A stretch of DNA of 64,000 nucleotides from Falsiroseomonas ponticola (GCF_016805305.1 NZ_JAERQN010000013.1:62001-126000), one strand, 5' to 3'. Positions 1 to 9,145 are shown, counted from the stretch's first letter. Made by a program: numbers and translations. Notes: a model not told the origin generated them from the sequence alone.

Positions 1-697
1 CCATCACATAGCCATGGGAGGCAACGGAGAGCGCCATGCGCGCATTCTGCTCGACGAGCAGGATGGTGATGCCGAGATCCTCGTTCAGCTTGCGGATGAT
101 CCCGAAGACCTCCTTCACCAGAAGCGGCGACAGGCCCATGGAGGGCTCGTCCATCAGGATCAGCGTCGGGCGCGCCATCAGCGCGCGGCCGATCGCCAGC
201 ATCTGCTGTTCGCCGCCGCTAAGGTAGCCCGCCAGACCCGTGCGTTCCTTCAACCGCGGGAAGTAGTCATAGACCATCTCGATGTCGCGCTTCACGCCCG
301 CGCCATCGCTGCGCGTGAAGGCGCCGAGGCGGAGATTCTCCAGGCAGGTCATGTCGCTGATGATCCGCCGGCCTTCCATCACCTGGAAGATGCCCTTGCG
401 GACGATCTGGTGCGCCTCCACGCCGTTCAGCCGTTCGCCGGCGAAGCGGATGTCGCCGCGCGTCACCTCCCCTTCCTCCGACTTCAGCAGGCCGGAGATC
501 GCCTTCAGCGTGGTGGACTTGCCCGCGCCATTGGCGCCCAGCAGCGCCACGATCCTTCCCTTCGGCACCGCGAGCGACAGGCCGCGCAGCACCAGGATGA
601 CGTCGTTGTAGACCACCTCGATGTTGTTCACTTCCAGCAGCGGTGGCTCCCCCGTCGCCGGGGGAGCCGTTGCCGGAAGCGTCGCCGCCTCGCTCAC
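1..697 (-). CDS. livF: Liv-type ABC transporter ATP-binding protein LivF (3' end outside window)
   Basis: One of two ATPase subunits that power a Liv-type (branched-chain amino acid family) importer on the cytoplasmic side of the membrane. About 232 codons are present; the C-terminus lies outside the window. Walker A (GANGAGKS) is near residues 54-61, the ABC signature (LSGGEQQ) and Walker B with the catalytic Glu (LILMDEP) follow. The start is a GTG whose bases overlap the TGA of the preceding binding-protein gene (GTGA), indicating translational coupling. It is the last visible gene of the operon livG-acyl-CoA synthetase-livH-livM-binding protein-livF. The true substrate is unknown; the embedded acyl-CoA synthetase suggests an organic acid rather than an amino acid. 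Confidence 0.93.
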   Translation of the reverse strand, partial: MSEAATLPATAPPATGEPPLLEVNNIEVVYNDVILVLRGLSLAVPKGRIVALLGANGAGKSTTLKAISGLLKSEEGEVTRGDIRFAGERLNGVEAHQIVRKGIFQVMEGRRIISDMTCLENLRLGAFTRSDGAGVKRDIEMVYDYFPRLKERTGLAGYLSGGEQQMLAIGRALMARPTLILMDEPSMGLSPLLVKEVFGIIRKLNEDLGITILLVEQNARMALSVASHGYVM

Positions 698-1983
698 CAG
701 CCGAGCCAGTCGCGGCGGCGCTCAAGCTCCACCACCGTCACGGGTTCCACCTTGATGGTGCCGGCCTGCACCAGCTCCGCCACCGAACCCGCGGCGGTGT
801 TGCCGTTGACGACGGCGCGGTAGATGCCGACTCGCAGCGTGCCGCGATGGTCATCCGGCGCGAAGGAGGAGGGGTTGCAAACGCCCTCGAAGCCCCGCGG
901 CACCCAGTTCTGGCGGGCGTAGAAGCCCTCCCGGATCCGCTCCGCCGCCACCTGGCCGCCATTGGCGCCGGCGGTCTCCATCGCCTCCACCATCAGCATC
1001 GCGCTGCAGATGCCGGCGAGGTAGTGGACGGGCCGATAGGCCGTGCCGGCGGCATCCGAGATGCGGCTGATCTCCCTGACCGCGCGCATGCCCGGCACGT
1101 CCTGGCCCCAGACGGCGCCGGTGCGCACGGGGAAGATGACGCCATTCGCCGCCGTGCCCGCGGCCTTCATCGCATTCTCGTCCATGCCCCAGACATTGCC
1201 CATGAACTGGACATTCACGCCGGCGGTCTGGCAGGCGCGGAGCACGGAGATGTTGGACCCCGCGGTGTTGCCGAGATAGGCGTAGTTCGCGCCGCCATTG
1301 CGCAGCGTCAGGCATTGCGCGGTGTAGTCGCCCGGCGTCAGCGCGAACTGGATCGCCGGCAGCACATCGAAGCCGAGTTCCCGCGCCAGCGTCTCACCGG
1401 CTTCCTTCGGCGAATTCGGGTAGGGGTGGTTCGCGCCCATGTGGACGTATTTCGGCCGCCCCTGCTGGCCGCGCGCGCGCCAATCCTGCGCCGCCCATTG
1501 CAGCATGGCGCGCAGCGCATCCGAATAGGACGGGCCGTAGAAGAAGTTGAAGGGCGCGGCCTCCACGCCCTGGCGGCCGGAACGCCCCGCGGCATCCGTC
1601 AGCGTCGCGGCATAGGATCCGCTGATATAGGGGATGCGGTCGCGCGTGACGAAGCGGACCAGCGCTTCCGTATCCGCCGTGCCCCAGCCCTGGATGGCGA
1701 CGACGCGCTGGCGGCCCGTCCAGGCCTGGTACTGGCTGACCGCGCGCGGCGCGGCATAGCCGTAGTCGAAGCCGGAGACGTCGAGCTGCCGGCCATTGAT
1801 GCCGTTGCGCGTGCGGTTCACCCACTGCAAGGCATCGGCGACGCCCTGGCCATAGGGCACGCCCACATCGCTGGTGGCGCCCGAATTGTCCATGAGGTGC
1901 CCGACCGGGATGCGCTGCGCCGCGGCCGGCAGCGCCGCCGCCATGGCCGCCACGGCCCCCATCAGCAGATGCTTCACCTTCAT
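694..1983 (-). CDS. Liv-type ABC transporter substrate-binding protein
   Basis: Periplasmic receptor of the Liv-type importer, 429 residues, which fits the Peripla_BP_6 (LivK-like) family. The first about 23 residues form a Sec signal peptide (charged MKVKH, then an Ala-rich core ending AAAQ). The mature part keeps the family layout, for example the VAIQGWGT and YISGSYAA segments and a C-terminal region seen in aromatic or short-chain acid binding relatives. It lies 34 bases after livM and overlaps livF by four bases. The ligand cannot be read from sequence; clusters of this type with an AMP-forming ligase often handle carboxylic acids, so amino acid specificity should not be assumed. Confidence 0.92.
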   Translation of the reverse strand: MKVKHLLMGAVAAMAAALPAAAQRIPVGHLMDNSGATSDVGVPYGQGVADALQWVNRTRNGINGRQLDVSGFDYGYAAPRAVSQYQAWTGRQRVVAIQGWGTADTEALVRFVTRDRIPYISGSYAATLTDAAGRSGRQGVEAAPFNFFYGPSYSDALRAMLQWAAQDWRARGQQGRPKYVHMGANHPYPNSPKEAGETLARELGFDVLPAIQFALTPGDYTAQCLTLRNGGANYAYLGNTAGSNISVLRACQTAGVNVQFMGNVWGMDENAMKAAGTAANGVIFPVRTGAVWGQDVPGMRAVREISRISDAAGTAYRPVHYLAGICSAMLMVEAMETAGANGGQVAAERIREGFYARQNWVPRGFEGVCNPSSFAPDDHRGTLRVGIYRAVVNGNTAAGSVAELVQAGTIKVEPVTVVELERRRDWLGW

Positions 1984-2017
1984 CGCCTTGATCCTCCCAT
2001 GCGCCGGCTTCTGCCGG

Positions 2018-3085
2018 TCAGTGTGAATACGGGTAGAGCTTCCAGTACGCCTTGATCAGGCGCCACCGCCTCGCGAGCCCATCGGGCTCGAAGATCAGGA
2101 ACAGGATGATGGCCGCGCCCACCACCATCTCCCGCAGGAAGGAGATGGAGGCGCCGAGGCGCAGCGCTTGGTCGATCGCACTCCCCGCCAGCGCCTCCGC
2201 CCCCCATTGCGTCACCTCCGGCAGCATCACCATGAAGGCCGCGCCCATCAGGCTGCCCATGACGGAACCCAGCCCGCCGATGATGACCATGCCGAGGAAC
2301 TGGATGGAGAAGAGGATGTTGAAGGCCTCCACGCTGACGAAGAGCAGGTAGTGGGCGTAGAGCGCGCCGCCGATGCCGGCATAGAGGCTCGCGATGCCGA
2401 AGCTCAGCGTGCGGTAATAGGCCAGGTTGATGCCCATCATCTCCGCGGACAGGTAATGGTCCCGCACCGCCACCAGCGCTCGTCCGTCGCGGGAGCGCAT
2501 GAGGTTGGCGGCGCCCACGAACATGATCACCACCCAGGCCAGCGTCAGGTAGAAATAGGTCTCGTCCCGGTCGAAGGCGAAGCCGAACAGCACGGGGCTT
2601 TCCGTCATCCGCCCCGCCACGCCGCCGGTGAACCAGCGCGCGCGGGCGAAGAAATCCTCCAGGATGAACTGCGCCGCCAGCGTCGCGATGGCGAGATACA
2701 AGCCCTTCAGCCGGGCCGCCGGCGCACCGAAGACCAGCCCGATCAGCGCCGTCACGATCCCCGCCAGCGGGATGCAGAGCATGACGGGCACGCCGAGATG
2801 TTCATGCAGCCAGGCGGAGGTGAAGGCGCCGAGCCCGAAGAAGGCTGCATGCCCGATGCTGATCTGCCCGGTGAAGCCCACCAGGATGTTCAGCCCGAGC
2901 GCCGCGATGCCGAGGAAGCCGATATTGATCAGCAGGCTGAGTTCGTACCGCCCCAGCAGCAGCGGCGCGCAGCAGAGAAGCGCGAGCCCGATGAACAGCG
3001 CGATGCGGCTGTTGCGCGTCGGGAAGATGGTGGTGTCGGCGCGGTAGCTGGTGCGGTAGTCGCCGGCGGGGGTCATGGCCACCAT
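2018..3085 (-). CDS. livM: Liv-type ABC transporter permease LivM
   Basis: Inner-membrane permease subunit of the Liv-type importer, 355 residues with about ten hydrophobic segments starting near residue 30 (IALFIGLALLCCAPLLLG). It contains the characteristic LivM stretch GFTGQISIGHAAFFGLGAF, which identifies this subunit against LivH. The ATG lies one base after the livH stop; a second in-frame Met three codons later is an equally possible start. It should pair with LivH to form the translocation channel and bind the LivF and LivG ATPases through its cytoplasmic coupling loop. Nothing unusual in length or motif is seen. Confidence 0.94.
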   Translation of the reverse strand: MVAMTPAGDYRTSYRADTTIFPTRNSRIALFIGLALLCCAPLLLGRYELSLLINIGFLGIAALGLNILVGFTGQISIGHAAFFGLGAFTSAWLHEHLGVPVMLCIPLAGIVTALIGLVFGAPAARLKGLYLAIATLAAQFILEDFFARARWFTGGVAGRMTESPVLFGFAFDRDETYFYLTLAWVVIMFVGAANLMRSRDGRALVAVRDHYLSAEMMGINLAYYRTLSFGIASLYAGIGGALYAHYLLFVSVEAFNILFSIQFLGMVIIGGLGSVMGSLMGAAFMVMLPEVTQWGAEALAGSAIDQALRLGASISFLREMVVGAAIILFLIFEPDGLARRWRLIKAYWKLYPYSH

Positions 3086-3086
3086 G

Positions 3087-3980
3087 TCACACGCGCTCGA
3101 TATTCTTGGTGCCGAACAACCCGTAGGGCTTGATCAGCAGGATGATGACCAGCGCGTAGAAGGGCGCGATCTGGAACATGTTGCCCCAGTTCAGCCATTC
3201 GCTGTCGATGTAGTGCGCCCAGTTCTCCAGCAGCCCCACGATCACCCCGCCCAGCACCGCGCCGATGATGCTGTCGAGCCCGCCCAGGATCACCGCCGGG
3301 AAGACCTTGATGCCGTAGAAGGACAGCGCCGAGGAGACGCCATTCACCACGCCGACGACGACGCCGGCGACGGAGGACACGACCGCCGAGATCGCCCAGG
3401 ACATGGCGAAGACCTTGGGCACGGAGACGCCGAGGGACTGCGCCACCTGCTGGTCGAAGGCCGTGGCCCGCATCGCCAGCCCGTGCTTCGACGCCGTGAA
3501 GAACCAGCCGAAGGCCGCCATGATCAGCAGCGAGATGCCGAGGCTGGCGAGGTACACCGTCTGCACCTCCAGCCCCAGGAGGCTGACGCGCTCGGTCTCG
3601 AAGATCGGCGGGAAGGGCTTGGCAAAGACGCCGAAGATCCACTTCATCAGCGCCTGGAAGAAGATGCCGAGGCCGATGGTCGCCATGATGACGCTGATCA
3701 CCGGCTCTCCGATCAGTGGCCGCAGCACCACCACCTGCAGCACCAGGCCGAACAGCGTCATGAACACCAGGGTGAAGAGGAATCCGGCATAGAAGGGCAG
3801 CTGCCATTCCGTCAGGAACCACCAGCAGACCCAGGCGCCGACCAGCAGGAATTCCCCCTGCGCGAAGTTCACGACCTGCGATGCCTTGTAGATCAGCACG
3901 AAGGACATGGCGACGACGCCGTACAAGGCCCCGACGATCAGCCCGTTCAGCGTGAGTTGCAGCAGCAGCGCCAGGTCCAT
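3087..3980 (-). CDS. livH: Liv-type ABC transporter permease LivH
   Basis: Second membrane permease subunit of the importer, 297 residues. The start is the ATG that gives MDLALLLQLTLNGL; open reading continues a few codons upstream but that part is Arg-rich and overlaps the acyl-CoA synthetase terminus. The typical LivH opening (NGLIVGALYGVVAMSFVLIY) and the segment VVNFAQGEFLLVGAW are clear, and eight or so membrane spans follow. It is ten bases after the acyl-CoA synthetase stop and one base before livM, as expected for a tightly spaced operon. Confidence 0.94.
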   Translation of the reverse strand: MDLALLLQLTLNGLIVGALYGVVAMSFVLIYKASQVVNFAQGEFLLVGAWVCWWFLTEWQLPFYAGFLFTLVFMTLFGLVLQVVVLRPLIGEPVISVIMATIGLGIFFQALMKWIFGVFAKPFPPIFETERVSLLGLEVQTVYLASLGISLLIMAAFGWFFTASKHGLAMRATAFDQQVAQSLGVSVPKVFAMSWAISAVVSSVAGVVVGVVNGVSSALSFYGIKVFPAVILGGLDSIIGAVLGGVIVGLLENWAHYIDSEWLNWGNMFQIAPFYALVIILLIKPYGLFGTKNIERV

Positions 3981-3990
3981 CGTCGTCCCC

Positions 3991-5877
3991 CTACTCCGCC
4001 GCCATCGCCGGCGCCGCCGCATCGGTCACGATCACGGTCAGCGTGGTGCGGATGCGCTGCTTCGTGCCGTCCTGGAAGGCGATCGTCGTGTCCACCGGGA
4101 TCGTCGCGTCGCCGCGATAGATCGCCGTGATGATGTCGCCGTATTTCTGCGCGATCACGCCGCGCCGTACCTTGCGCGTGCGCGTCAGCTCCTCGTCATC
4201 CGCGTCCAGCTCCTTGTAGAGCAGCACGAATTGCCGCAGCCGCTGCGCCGGCGGCAGCGTCGCATTCACCTTCGCCACCTCCGCCCGCAGCAGGTCCAGC
4301 ACCTGCGGCCGCGCCGAGAGGTCCGAATAGGTGGTGAAGGCGATGCGGTTGCGCTCCGCCCATTTGCTGACGATGGGGAAGCGGATGCAGATCATCGCGG
4401 CCAGGTGCGGCTGCCCCGCGCCCAGCACCACCGCCTCCGCCACATAGGGCGAGAATTTGAGCTTGTTCTCGATGTATTGCGGGCTGAAGCGGTCGCCGCC
4501 GGATGTCTCCGCGATGTCCTTGATGCGGTCGATGACGACCAGCTGCCCGCCCTTGCCGAAATAGCCGGCATCGCCGGTGTGCAGCCAGCCATCGCGCAGG
4601 TCGGCCGGCGCCTCCATGCCGAAATAGCCGCTGAACATGTTGGGGTGGCGCGTCACGATCTCGCCGACGCCATTCGCGTCGGGCTCATGCACGCGCAATT
4701 CGACGGTGTCATCGAAGGGCACGCCGACCGTGTCGAAATCCACCTCCCCCGCGCGATGCAGCGTATAGGCGCCCAGCAGCTCCGTCTGGCCATAGAGCTG
4801 GCGCAGCGGCACGCCCATGGCCTGGAAGAAGCGGAAGGTCTCCGGCCCCAGCGCCGCGCCGCCCGTCGCGGCGGAGGTCAGGTTGGTGAAGCCGAGGCGA
4901 TCGCGCAGCGCGCGGAACAGCAGCGCATCCGCCATGCCGGATCGCGTGCCCTTCGCCACCGCCTCCAGCCCCAGCTTCATGCCGAGGTCGAACATGCGAC
5001 GCTTCAAAGGCGACGCATCCATCACCCGCGCGCGGACCTCCGCCGCCAGCGCTTCCCAGACCCGGGGCGCGAAGAGCACGAAGGTCGGGCCGATCTCACG
5101 GAAATCGGCCATCATCGTCTCGGGCTCCTCGACGAAGTTGACCTTCATGCGCGCGATCAGGCCCCAGCCGAGGACGTAGATCTGCTCCATGATCCAGGGC
5201 AGCGGCAGGACGGAGACGTATTCATCCCGCGGCCCCTTGGGGTCCGCCTTCAGATAGGCCCGGCAATGCCGCACCAGCGCGCCGCTGGTCAGCATGGCGA
5301 GCTTCGGCCGCGCCGTGGTGCCCGATGTGGTGCAGAGGATCGCGACATCCTCCGGCTCCATCGCCGCCAGCAGCGCGTCGTACTCGGCCGGATCCTCGGA
5401 GGCGCCGATCCTGCAGAGTTCCTCGGCCGAGATCAGCCGCGGATCCTCCAGCTTCCGCATCCCCCGCGGATCGCTGAAGACGATGCGCCGCAGCCCCGGC
5501 ACCTGGTCGGAGACCGCGAGCAGCTTGTCCACCTGCTCCTCATCCTCGGCGAAGACGATGGTGGCGCCGGCATGGGCCAGCAGATAGGCCACCTCCTCGT
5601 CCAGCGCGTCGCGATAGATGCCGAGGCTGCGGCACCCCAGCGCATGGGCCGCGATCTCCCCCATCACCCAGTCCGGGCGGTTGTCGCCGATCAGCGCGAT
5701 CACCTCGCCCCGCCGCACGCCGAGGCGCTTCAGCCCCAGCGCGAACAACCGCGTGCGCGCCTGGTACTCGGCCCAGGTGACGCTGCGCCAGATGCCGAAC
5801 TGCTTCTCCCGCAGCGCGATCTCGCCGCCGAACCGGGCAGCATTTTCCGCCAGCAATCTCGGCAGCGTATCGGTCAC
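3991..5877 (-). CDS. AMP-forming acyl-CoA synthetase (long-chain type)
   Basis: ATP-dependent ligase that would adenylate a carboxylic acid and transfer it to CoA in the cytoplasm. The protein is 628 residues, usual for the long-chain acyl-CoA synthetase branch of the ANL superfamily. Visible motifs are the phosphate loop TTSGTTARPK near residues 183-192, YGQTE in the middle, GWLHTGDAG before the hinge and a Lys/Arg-rich C-terminal segment (TRTRKVRRG). The ATG overlaps the livG stop by four bases (ATGA). Its place between livG and livH suggests that the imported acid is activated to its CoA ester at once. The chain type of the substrate is not predictable here. Confidence 0.9.
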   Translation of the reverse strand: MTDTLPRLLAENAARFGGEIALREKQFGIWRSVTWAEYQARTRLFALGLKRLGVRRGEVIALIGDNRPDWVMGEIAAHALGCRSLGIYRDALDEEVAYLLAHAGATIVFAEDEEQVDKLLAVSDQVPGLRRIVFSDPRGMRKLEDPRLISAEELCRIGASEDPAEYDALLAAMEPEDVAILCTTSGTTARPKLAMLTSGALVRHCRAYLKADPKGPRDEYVSVLPLPWIMEQIYVLGWGLIARMKVNFVEEPETMMADFREIGPTFVLFAPRVWEALAAEVRARVMDASPLKRRMFDLGMKLGLEAVAKGTRSGMADALLFRALRDRLGFTNLTSAATGGAALGPETFRFFQAMGVPLRQLYGQTELLGAYTLHRAGEVDFDTVGVPFDDTVELRVHEPDANGVGEIVTRHPNMFSGYFGMEAPADLRDGWLHTGDAGYFGKGGQLVVIDRIKDIAETSGGDRFSPQYIENKLKFSPYVAEAVVLGAGQPHLAAMICIRFPIVSKWAERNRIAFTTYSDLSARPQVLDLLRAEVAKVNATLPPAQRLRQFVLLYKELDADDEELTRTRKVRRGVIAQKYGDIITAIYRGDATIPVDTTIAFQDGTKQRIRTTLTVIVTDAAAPAMAAE

Positions 5878-6683
5878 GCGTCGATCTCCGCCGGATTCAC
5901 CGCCTCGTCATCCACGCCGAGATAGGCGCGCCGCACCTGCGGATGCGCCATCACCTCCTCCGGCAGCCCCTCCGCGATCTTGCGCCCGAAGTCGAGGACC
6001 ATGACGCGATGGGAGATATCCATCACCACGCCCATGTCGTGCTCGATCATCAGCACGGTCATGCCCCATTCCTGGTTGAGGTCCAGGATGAAGCGGGCCA
6101 TGTCCTCCTTCTCCTCGAGGTTCATGCCCGCCATCGGCTCATCCAGCAGGATCAGCTTCGGCTTCAGCGCCACCGCGCGCGCCAGTTCCACGCGCTTGCG
6201 CAGCCCATAGGGCAGCGTGCCGGCCTGCGCCTTGCGCACATGCTGGATCTCGAGGAAGTCGATGATCTCCTCGACCTCCGCGCGATGCGCCAGCTCCTCC
6301 CGCTGCGCGCCGCCCCACCAATAGACCATGCCGCGCAGGAAGCCCGCGCGCAGCAGGTGGTGGCGGCCGACCATGATGTTGTCGAGCACGCTCATATGCC
6401 CGAACAGCGCCAGGTTCTGGAAGGTGCGCCCGATGCCGAGTCCCGCGCGGCGGTTGGGGCCGAGCTTCGTGATGTCCTGCCCATCGAACAGGATGCGCCC
6501 CTCGGTCGGCCGGTAGCGGCCGGAGACGCAATTGACCATGGAGGTCTTGCCCGCGCCGTTCGGGCCGATGATGGAGAAGACCTCGCCCTTGCGGACGCTG
6601 AAGGAGACGTCGGTCAGCGCCTTCACGCCGCCGAAGCGCAGGCTCACGCCCTCCGCCGACAGAATCGGTTCTTCGCCGGCCAC
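5874..6683 (-). CDS. livG: Liv-type ABC transporter ATP-binding protein LivG
   Basis: Second ATPase of the Liv-type importer and the first gene of the operon, 269 residues. Walker A is GPNGAGKT at residues 40-47, the signature region is the degenerate LPYGLRKR common in LivG, and Walker B is LILLDEP followed by a switch His in MIEHDMG. The start is a GTG preceded by a G-rich leader; an AAGGAG sequence lies further upstream inside a C6/G6 hairpin loop (6695-6720), so start selection is not certain. The gene follows the phosphodiesterase gene in the same direction at a 112-base distance, so it may have its own promoter. Confidence 0.93.
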   Translation of the reverse strand: MAGEEPILSAEGVSLRFGGVKALTDVSFSVRKGEVFSIIGPNGAGKTSMVNCVSGRYRPTEGRILFDGQDITKLGPNRRAGLGIGRTFQNLALFGHMSVLDNIMVGRHHLLRAGFLRGMVYWWGGAQREELAHRAEVEEIIDFLEIQHVRKAQAGTLPYGLRKRVELARAVALKPKLILLDEPMAGMNLEEKEDMARFILDLNQEWGMTVLMIEHDMGVVMDISHRVMVLDFGRKIAEGLPEEVMAHPQVRRAYLGVDDEAVNPAEIDA

Positions 6684-6795
6684 GCCGCCGTGTCCCCCCC
6701 TGGTTTGTCTCCTTGGGGGGAAGCTTACGCATGCGGCGCGGCTGGCCGCAACCCGTTACACCGCGCCCGCCAACTCGCCCATCGTGTGAGACATG

Positions 6796-7542
6796 TTACG
6801 CCGCGCCGTCCCGCATGCGGATCGCGAGCGGCGGGTCGTCGGTGGCGAAGATATCGACGCCGAGATCCAGCATCCGCCGGATGGAGGGCGCGTGGTTCGC
6901 CCCCCAGGTGCCCACGCCGAGCCCCGCCGCGCGGCAGCGCGCCAGGAACTCCGCATCGATCACGCCCTCCGTCACGCCGATCTCGGGGAAGCCGTGCTGC
7001 TTCGCCACGGCGATGATCCCGTCCAGCCCGATGTCGCGCAGCGTGGAAAGCTCCGACAGCCAGGCGACGCCCGCCAGCCCGCCGGCCCGCTGCGCCTCCG
7101 CCATCGTCTCCGCCTGGAAGCCGATGATCCAGCTGCGCGCGCGCTGCCCGCCGGCATCCAGCGCCGCCATCACCTTGGGCACGATGCCGCGATGCGGGCG
7201 GTTGTCGGCGCCCACCTTGATCTCGATCCGCGGCGCGACGGGCGAGGGCGCGAGGATCGCCAGGTATTCGGCCAGGGTCGGCGGCGCCTCCCCCGCCGTG
7301 CCGCGCACGCGCACGCGTGACAGCTCGGCCGCGGTCAGCGCCGCGACGGAGCCGCGCGTATCCGTCGTGCGGTCCAGCGTCGCGTCATGCATCACGATCA
7401 CCTCCCCATCCGCGGAGAGGTGGACGTCGCATTCCGCCTGTTCCACGGCCAGGCCGGCGGATTCGCGGAAGGCCCGGGCGCTGTTCTCGGGCCAGAGGAA
7501 GAGGCCGCCGCGATGGGCGGCGATCAGGGTGCGGTGTGGCAT
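6796..7542 (-). CDS. ugpQ: Glycerophosphodiester phosphodiesterase, cytosolic type
   Basis: Hydrolyses glycerophosphodiesters from phospholipid turnover into glycerol-3-phosphate and an alcohol. The 248-residue length and lack of a signal peptide fit the cytosolic UgpQ type rather than periplasmic GlpQ. The N-terminus carries the catalytic pair motif HRG...PENS (residues about 10-21) and the metal-binding segment ECDVHLSADGEVIVMHD with the DRTTD continuation. The ATG chosen gives MPHRTLIAAHRGG; upstream in-frame sequence lacks family similarity. It is divergent from the flippase gene across about 150 bases and sits upstream of the Liv operon on the same strand. No transporter for glycerophosphodiesters is adjacent. 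Confidence 0.9.
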   Translation of the reverse strand: MPHRTLIAAHRGGLFLWPENSARAFRESAGLAVEQAECDVHLSADGEVIVMHDATLDRTTDTRGSVAALTAAELSRVRVRGTAGEAPPTLAEYLAILAPSPVAPRIEIKVGADNRPHRGIVPKVMAALDAGGQRARSWIIGFQAETMAEAQRAGGLAGVAWLSELSTLRDIGLDGIIAVAKQHGFPEIGVTEGVIDAEFLARCRAAGLGVGTWGANHAPSIRRMLDLGVDIFATDDPPLAIRMRDGAA

Positions 7543-7586
7543 GGGGCCGATGCTGCCGCGCCGGGCGGTCAAAATCCAGCGGGGGA

Positions 7587-7604
7587 GCCGGAACCGTTTC
7601 CGGC
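7587..7604. promoter_or_regulatory. 7-bp palindrome in the divergent phosphodiesterase/flippase intergenic region
   Basis: GCCGGAA and TTCCGGC are separated by CCGT, a perfect 7-base inverted repeat about 45 bases upstream of the phosphodiesterase ATG. It could be an operator or a GC-rich chance palindrome. It is recorded because a longer inverted repeat lies just beyond it. Confidence 0.3.
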
Positions 7605-7624
7605 CCTTCGCGCTACCGCGGGGC

Positions 7625-7682
7625 ACGGGATTGTCAGCGGCGCGCCCCGATCCGGACGTCATATTGCACCGCACAATCCCGT
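7625..7682. promoter_or_regulatory. 10-bp inverted repeat upstream of the flippase gene
   Basis: ACGGGATTGT (7625-7634) is repeated exactly inverted as ACAATCCCGT (7673-7682), separated by 38 bases, just upstream of the flippase start. The central part holds a relatively AT-rich CATATT that might be a -10 element. The pair could be two half-operators or, if transcribed, a long stem in the flippase leader. No function is assigned. Confidence 0.35.
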
Positions 7683-7690
7683 CCGTCGTC

Positions 7691-9145
7691 TTGCCAAGGA
7701 ATACCGCCCTGCGCCTCCCAGCCTCCCGCTCCCCCGCATGGGTCCTGGCGGAGACGGCGACCTCCGCCGTGTTCTCCCTGCTCTCCATGCTGGTCATCGG
7801 CCGCGTCATCGGGCCGGAGGCCACCGGAACCGGCATGGTCGCCATCGCGGCCTTCATGCTGCTCGATGTCGCCGGCGCCACGCTCTTCACCGATGCGGTG
7901 GTCCAGCACCCGCAGCTCACGCCCCGCCATGCCGGCAGCGCGCTGATCGGCGCCACCCTGGTGGGCTGCGTCGCGGCGCTGATCCTGGCGATCGGCGCGC
8001 CCTACCTCGCCAGCTCGGCGGATGCGCCGGGCGTGACGGCGCTGGCGCTGAGCCTGGCGCCGCTGCTGCCCATCTCCGCCTTCGCGGGCTGCGCCTCCGG
8101 CCTCGTGCTGCGGCAGCAGCGCTTCAAGCTGCTGGCGGCGCGGGTGCTGATCGGCCAGCCGCTGGCGCTGGCCGTGGGCCTCGGCCTGGCCGCCACCGGG
8201 CATGGCGCCTGGGCGATGATCGGCAACCAGGTGGTCGCCACCATCGTCATCTTCCTGCTGCTGGCCTGCTTCGGCCGCTTCGCGGCGCGCCCGGTGATCG
8301 ACCGCGCCTCGCTCGCCGCGCTGTGGCCGGTGGCGGGGCCGCAGGTGCTGGCCGTCTTCGTCATGGTGGGGCGCTACCGGCTGTTCCTGCTGGCGCTCGG
8401 CCTGGTCACCACGGAAGCGGTGCTGGCGGTGTGCCACTTCGCCTTCCGCATGCTGGATGCCGCGCTCGTGATGGTGTGGCAGGCGACATCGCGCATCGCC
8501 ATGCCGCGGCTCTGCGCCCTGCAGGGCGACGACCATGCGCAGGCCGAGGCCTTCGGGGATCTGGCGCAGCTGCAGGCGCTGCTCGGCATGCCGCTGGCCG
8601 CCGGCATCGCGCTGACGGCGCCGGACCTGGTGCAGGCCCTGCTCGGCCCCGCCTGGTACCAGACCGCGCATGCCGCGCAGATCGTGGGCCTCAGCGCCGT
8701 GGTCACCTTCATCCATGGCGACACCACCAGCCTCTTCGTCGCGCGCGGCAAGCCGAAGCGGAACGTGACGATCGCGGCCGCGGCCACCATCATCCCGCTG
8801 ACCGCGCTGGCCATCTTCCAGCCCGCCACGCCATCCGGCGTCGCGCTCGCCTGGGCGTCCCAGGCGCTGATCATGCCGCCGATCCTCACCTGGATGGTGC
8901 TGCGGGAGGTCAATCGCCCCGCCGCCTGGCTGCTGGCCCGCATCGCGCCCGCGCTGGTGGCGACGGGCGCGCTGGCGGCCACCGTCATCGCGCTGGAGCT
9001 GACCCTGCAGATGTCCGCGATGGTGGAGCTGGTGGTGGCGGCGGTGCTGGGCGCCAGCGTCTATGGTGCCGTGGCCTGGATGATGCTGCGCGGCCGCCTG
9101 CCGCGCGCCCTGTCCCGCCGCGCCACCATCATCGCCGCGGAATAG
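7691..9145 (+). CDS. Wzx-type polysaccharide flippase (oligosaccharide flippase family)
   Basis: Integral membrane protein of about 484 residues with roughly 12-14 hydrophobic spans and few charged loops, typical of the MATE/MVF-related flippases that move lipid-linked sugar units across the inner membrane. The early segment VIGRVIGPEATG matches the family's usual G-x-x-x-G-P opening after the first span. The start is uncertain: no ATG precedes the first membrane span. TTG codons at 7664 and 7691, or a CTG at 7709 that has AAGGA eight bases upstream, are the candidates; 7691 is given as a compromise. The neighbouring sugar-nucleotide and transferase genes support a role in surface polysaccharide export. 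Confidence 0.8.
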   Translation: MPRNTALRLPASRSPAWVLAETATSAVFSLLSMLVIGRVIGPEATGTGMVAIAAFMLLDVAGATLFTDAVVQHPQLTPRHAGSALIGATLVGCVAALILAIGAPYLASSADAPGVTALALSLAPLLPISAFAGCASGLVLRQQRFKLLAARVLIGQPLALAVGLGLAATGHGAWAMIGNQVVATIVIFLLLACFGRFAARPVIDRASLAALWPVAGPQVLAVFVMVGRYRLFLLALGLVTTEAVLAVCHFAFRMLDAALVMVWQATSRIAMPRLCALQGDDHAQAEAFGDLAQLQALLGMPLAAGIALTAPDLVQALLGPAWYQTAHAAQIVGLSAVVTFIHGDTTSLFVARGKPKRNVTIAAAATIIPLTALAIFQPATPSGVALAWASQALIMPPILTWMVLREVNRPAAWLLARIAPALVATGALAATVIALELTLQMSAMVELVVAAVLGASVYGAVAWMMLRGRLPRALSRRATIIAAE

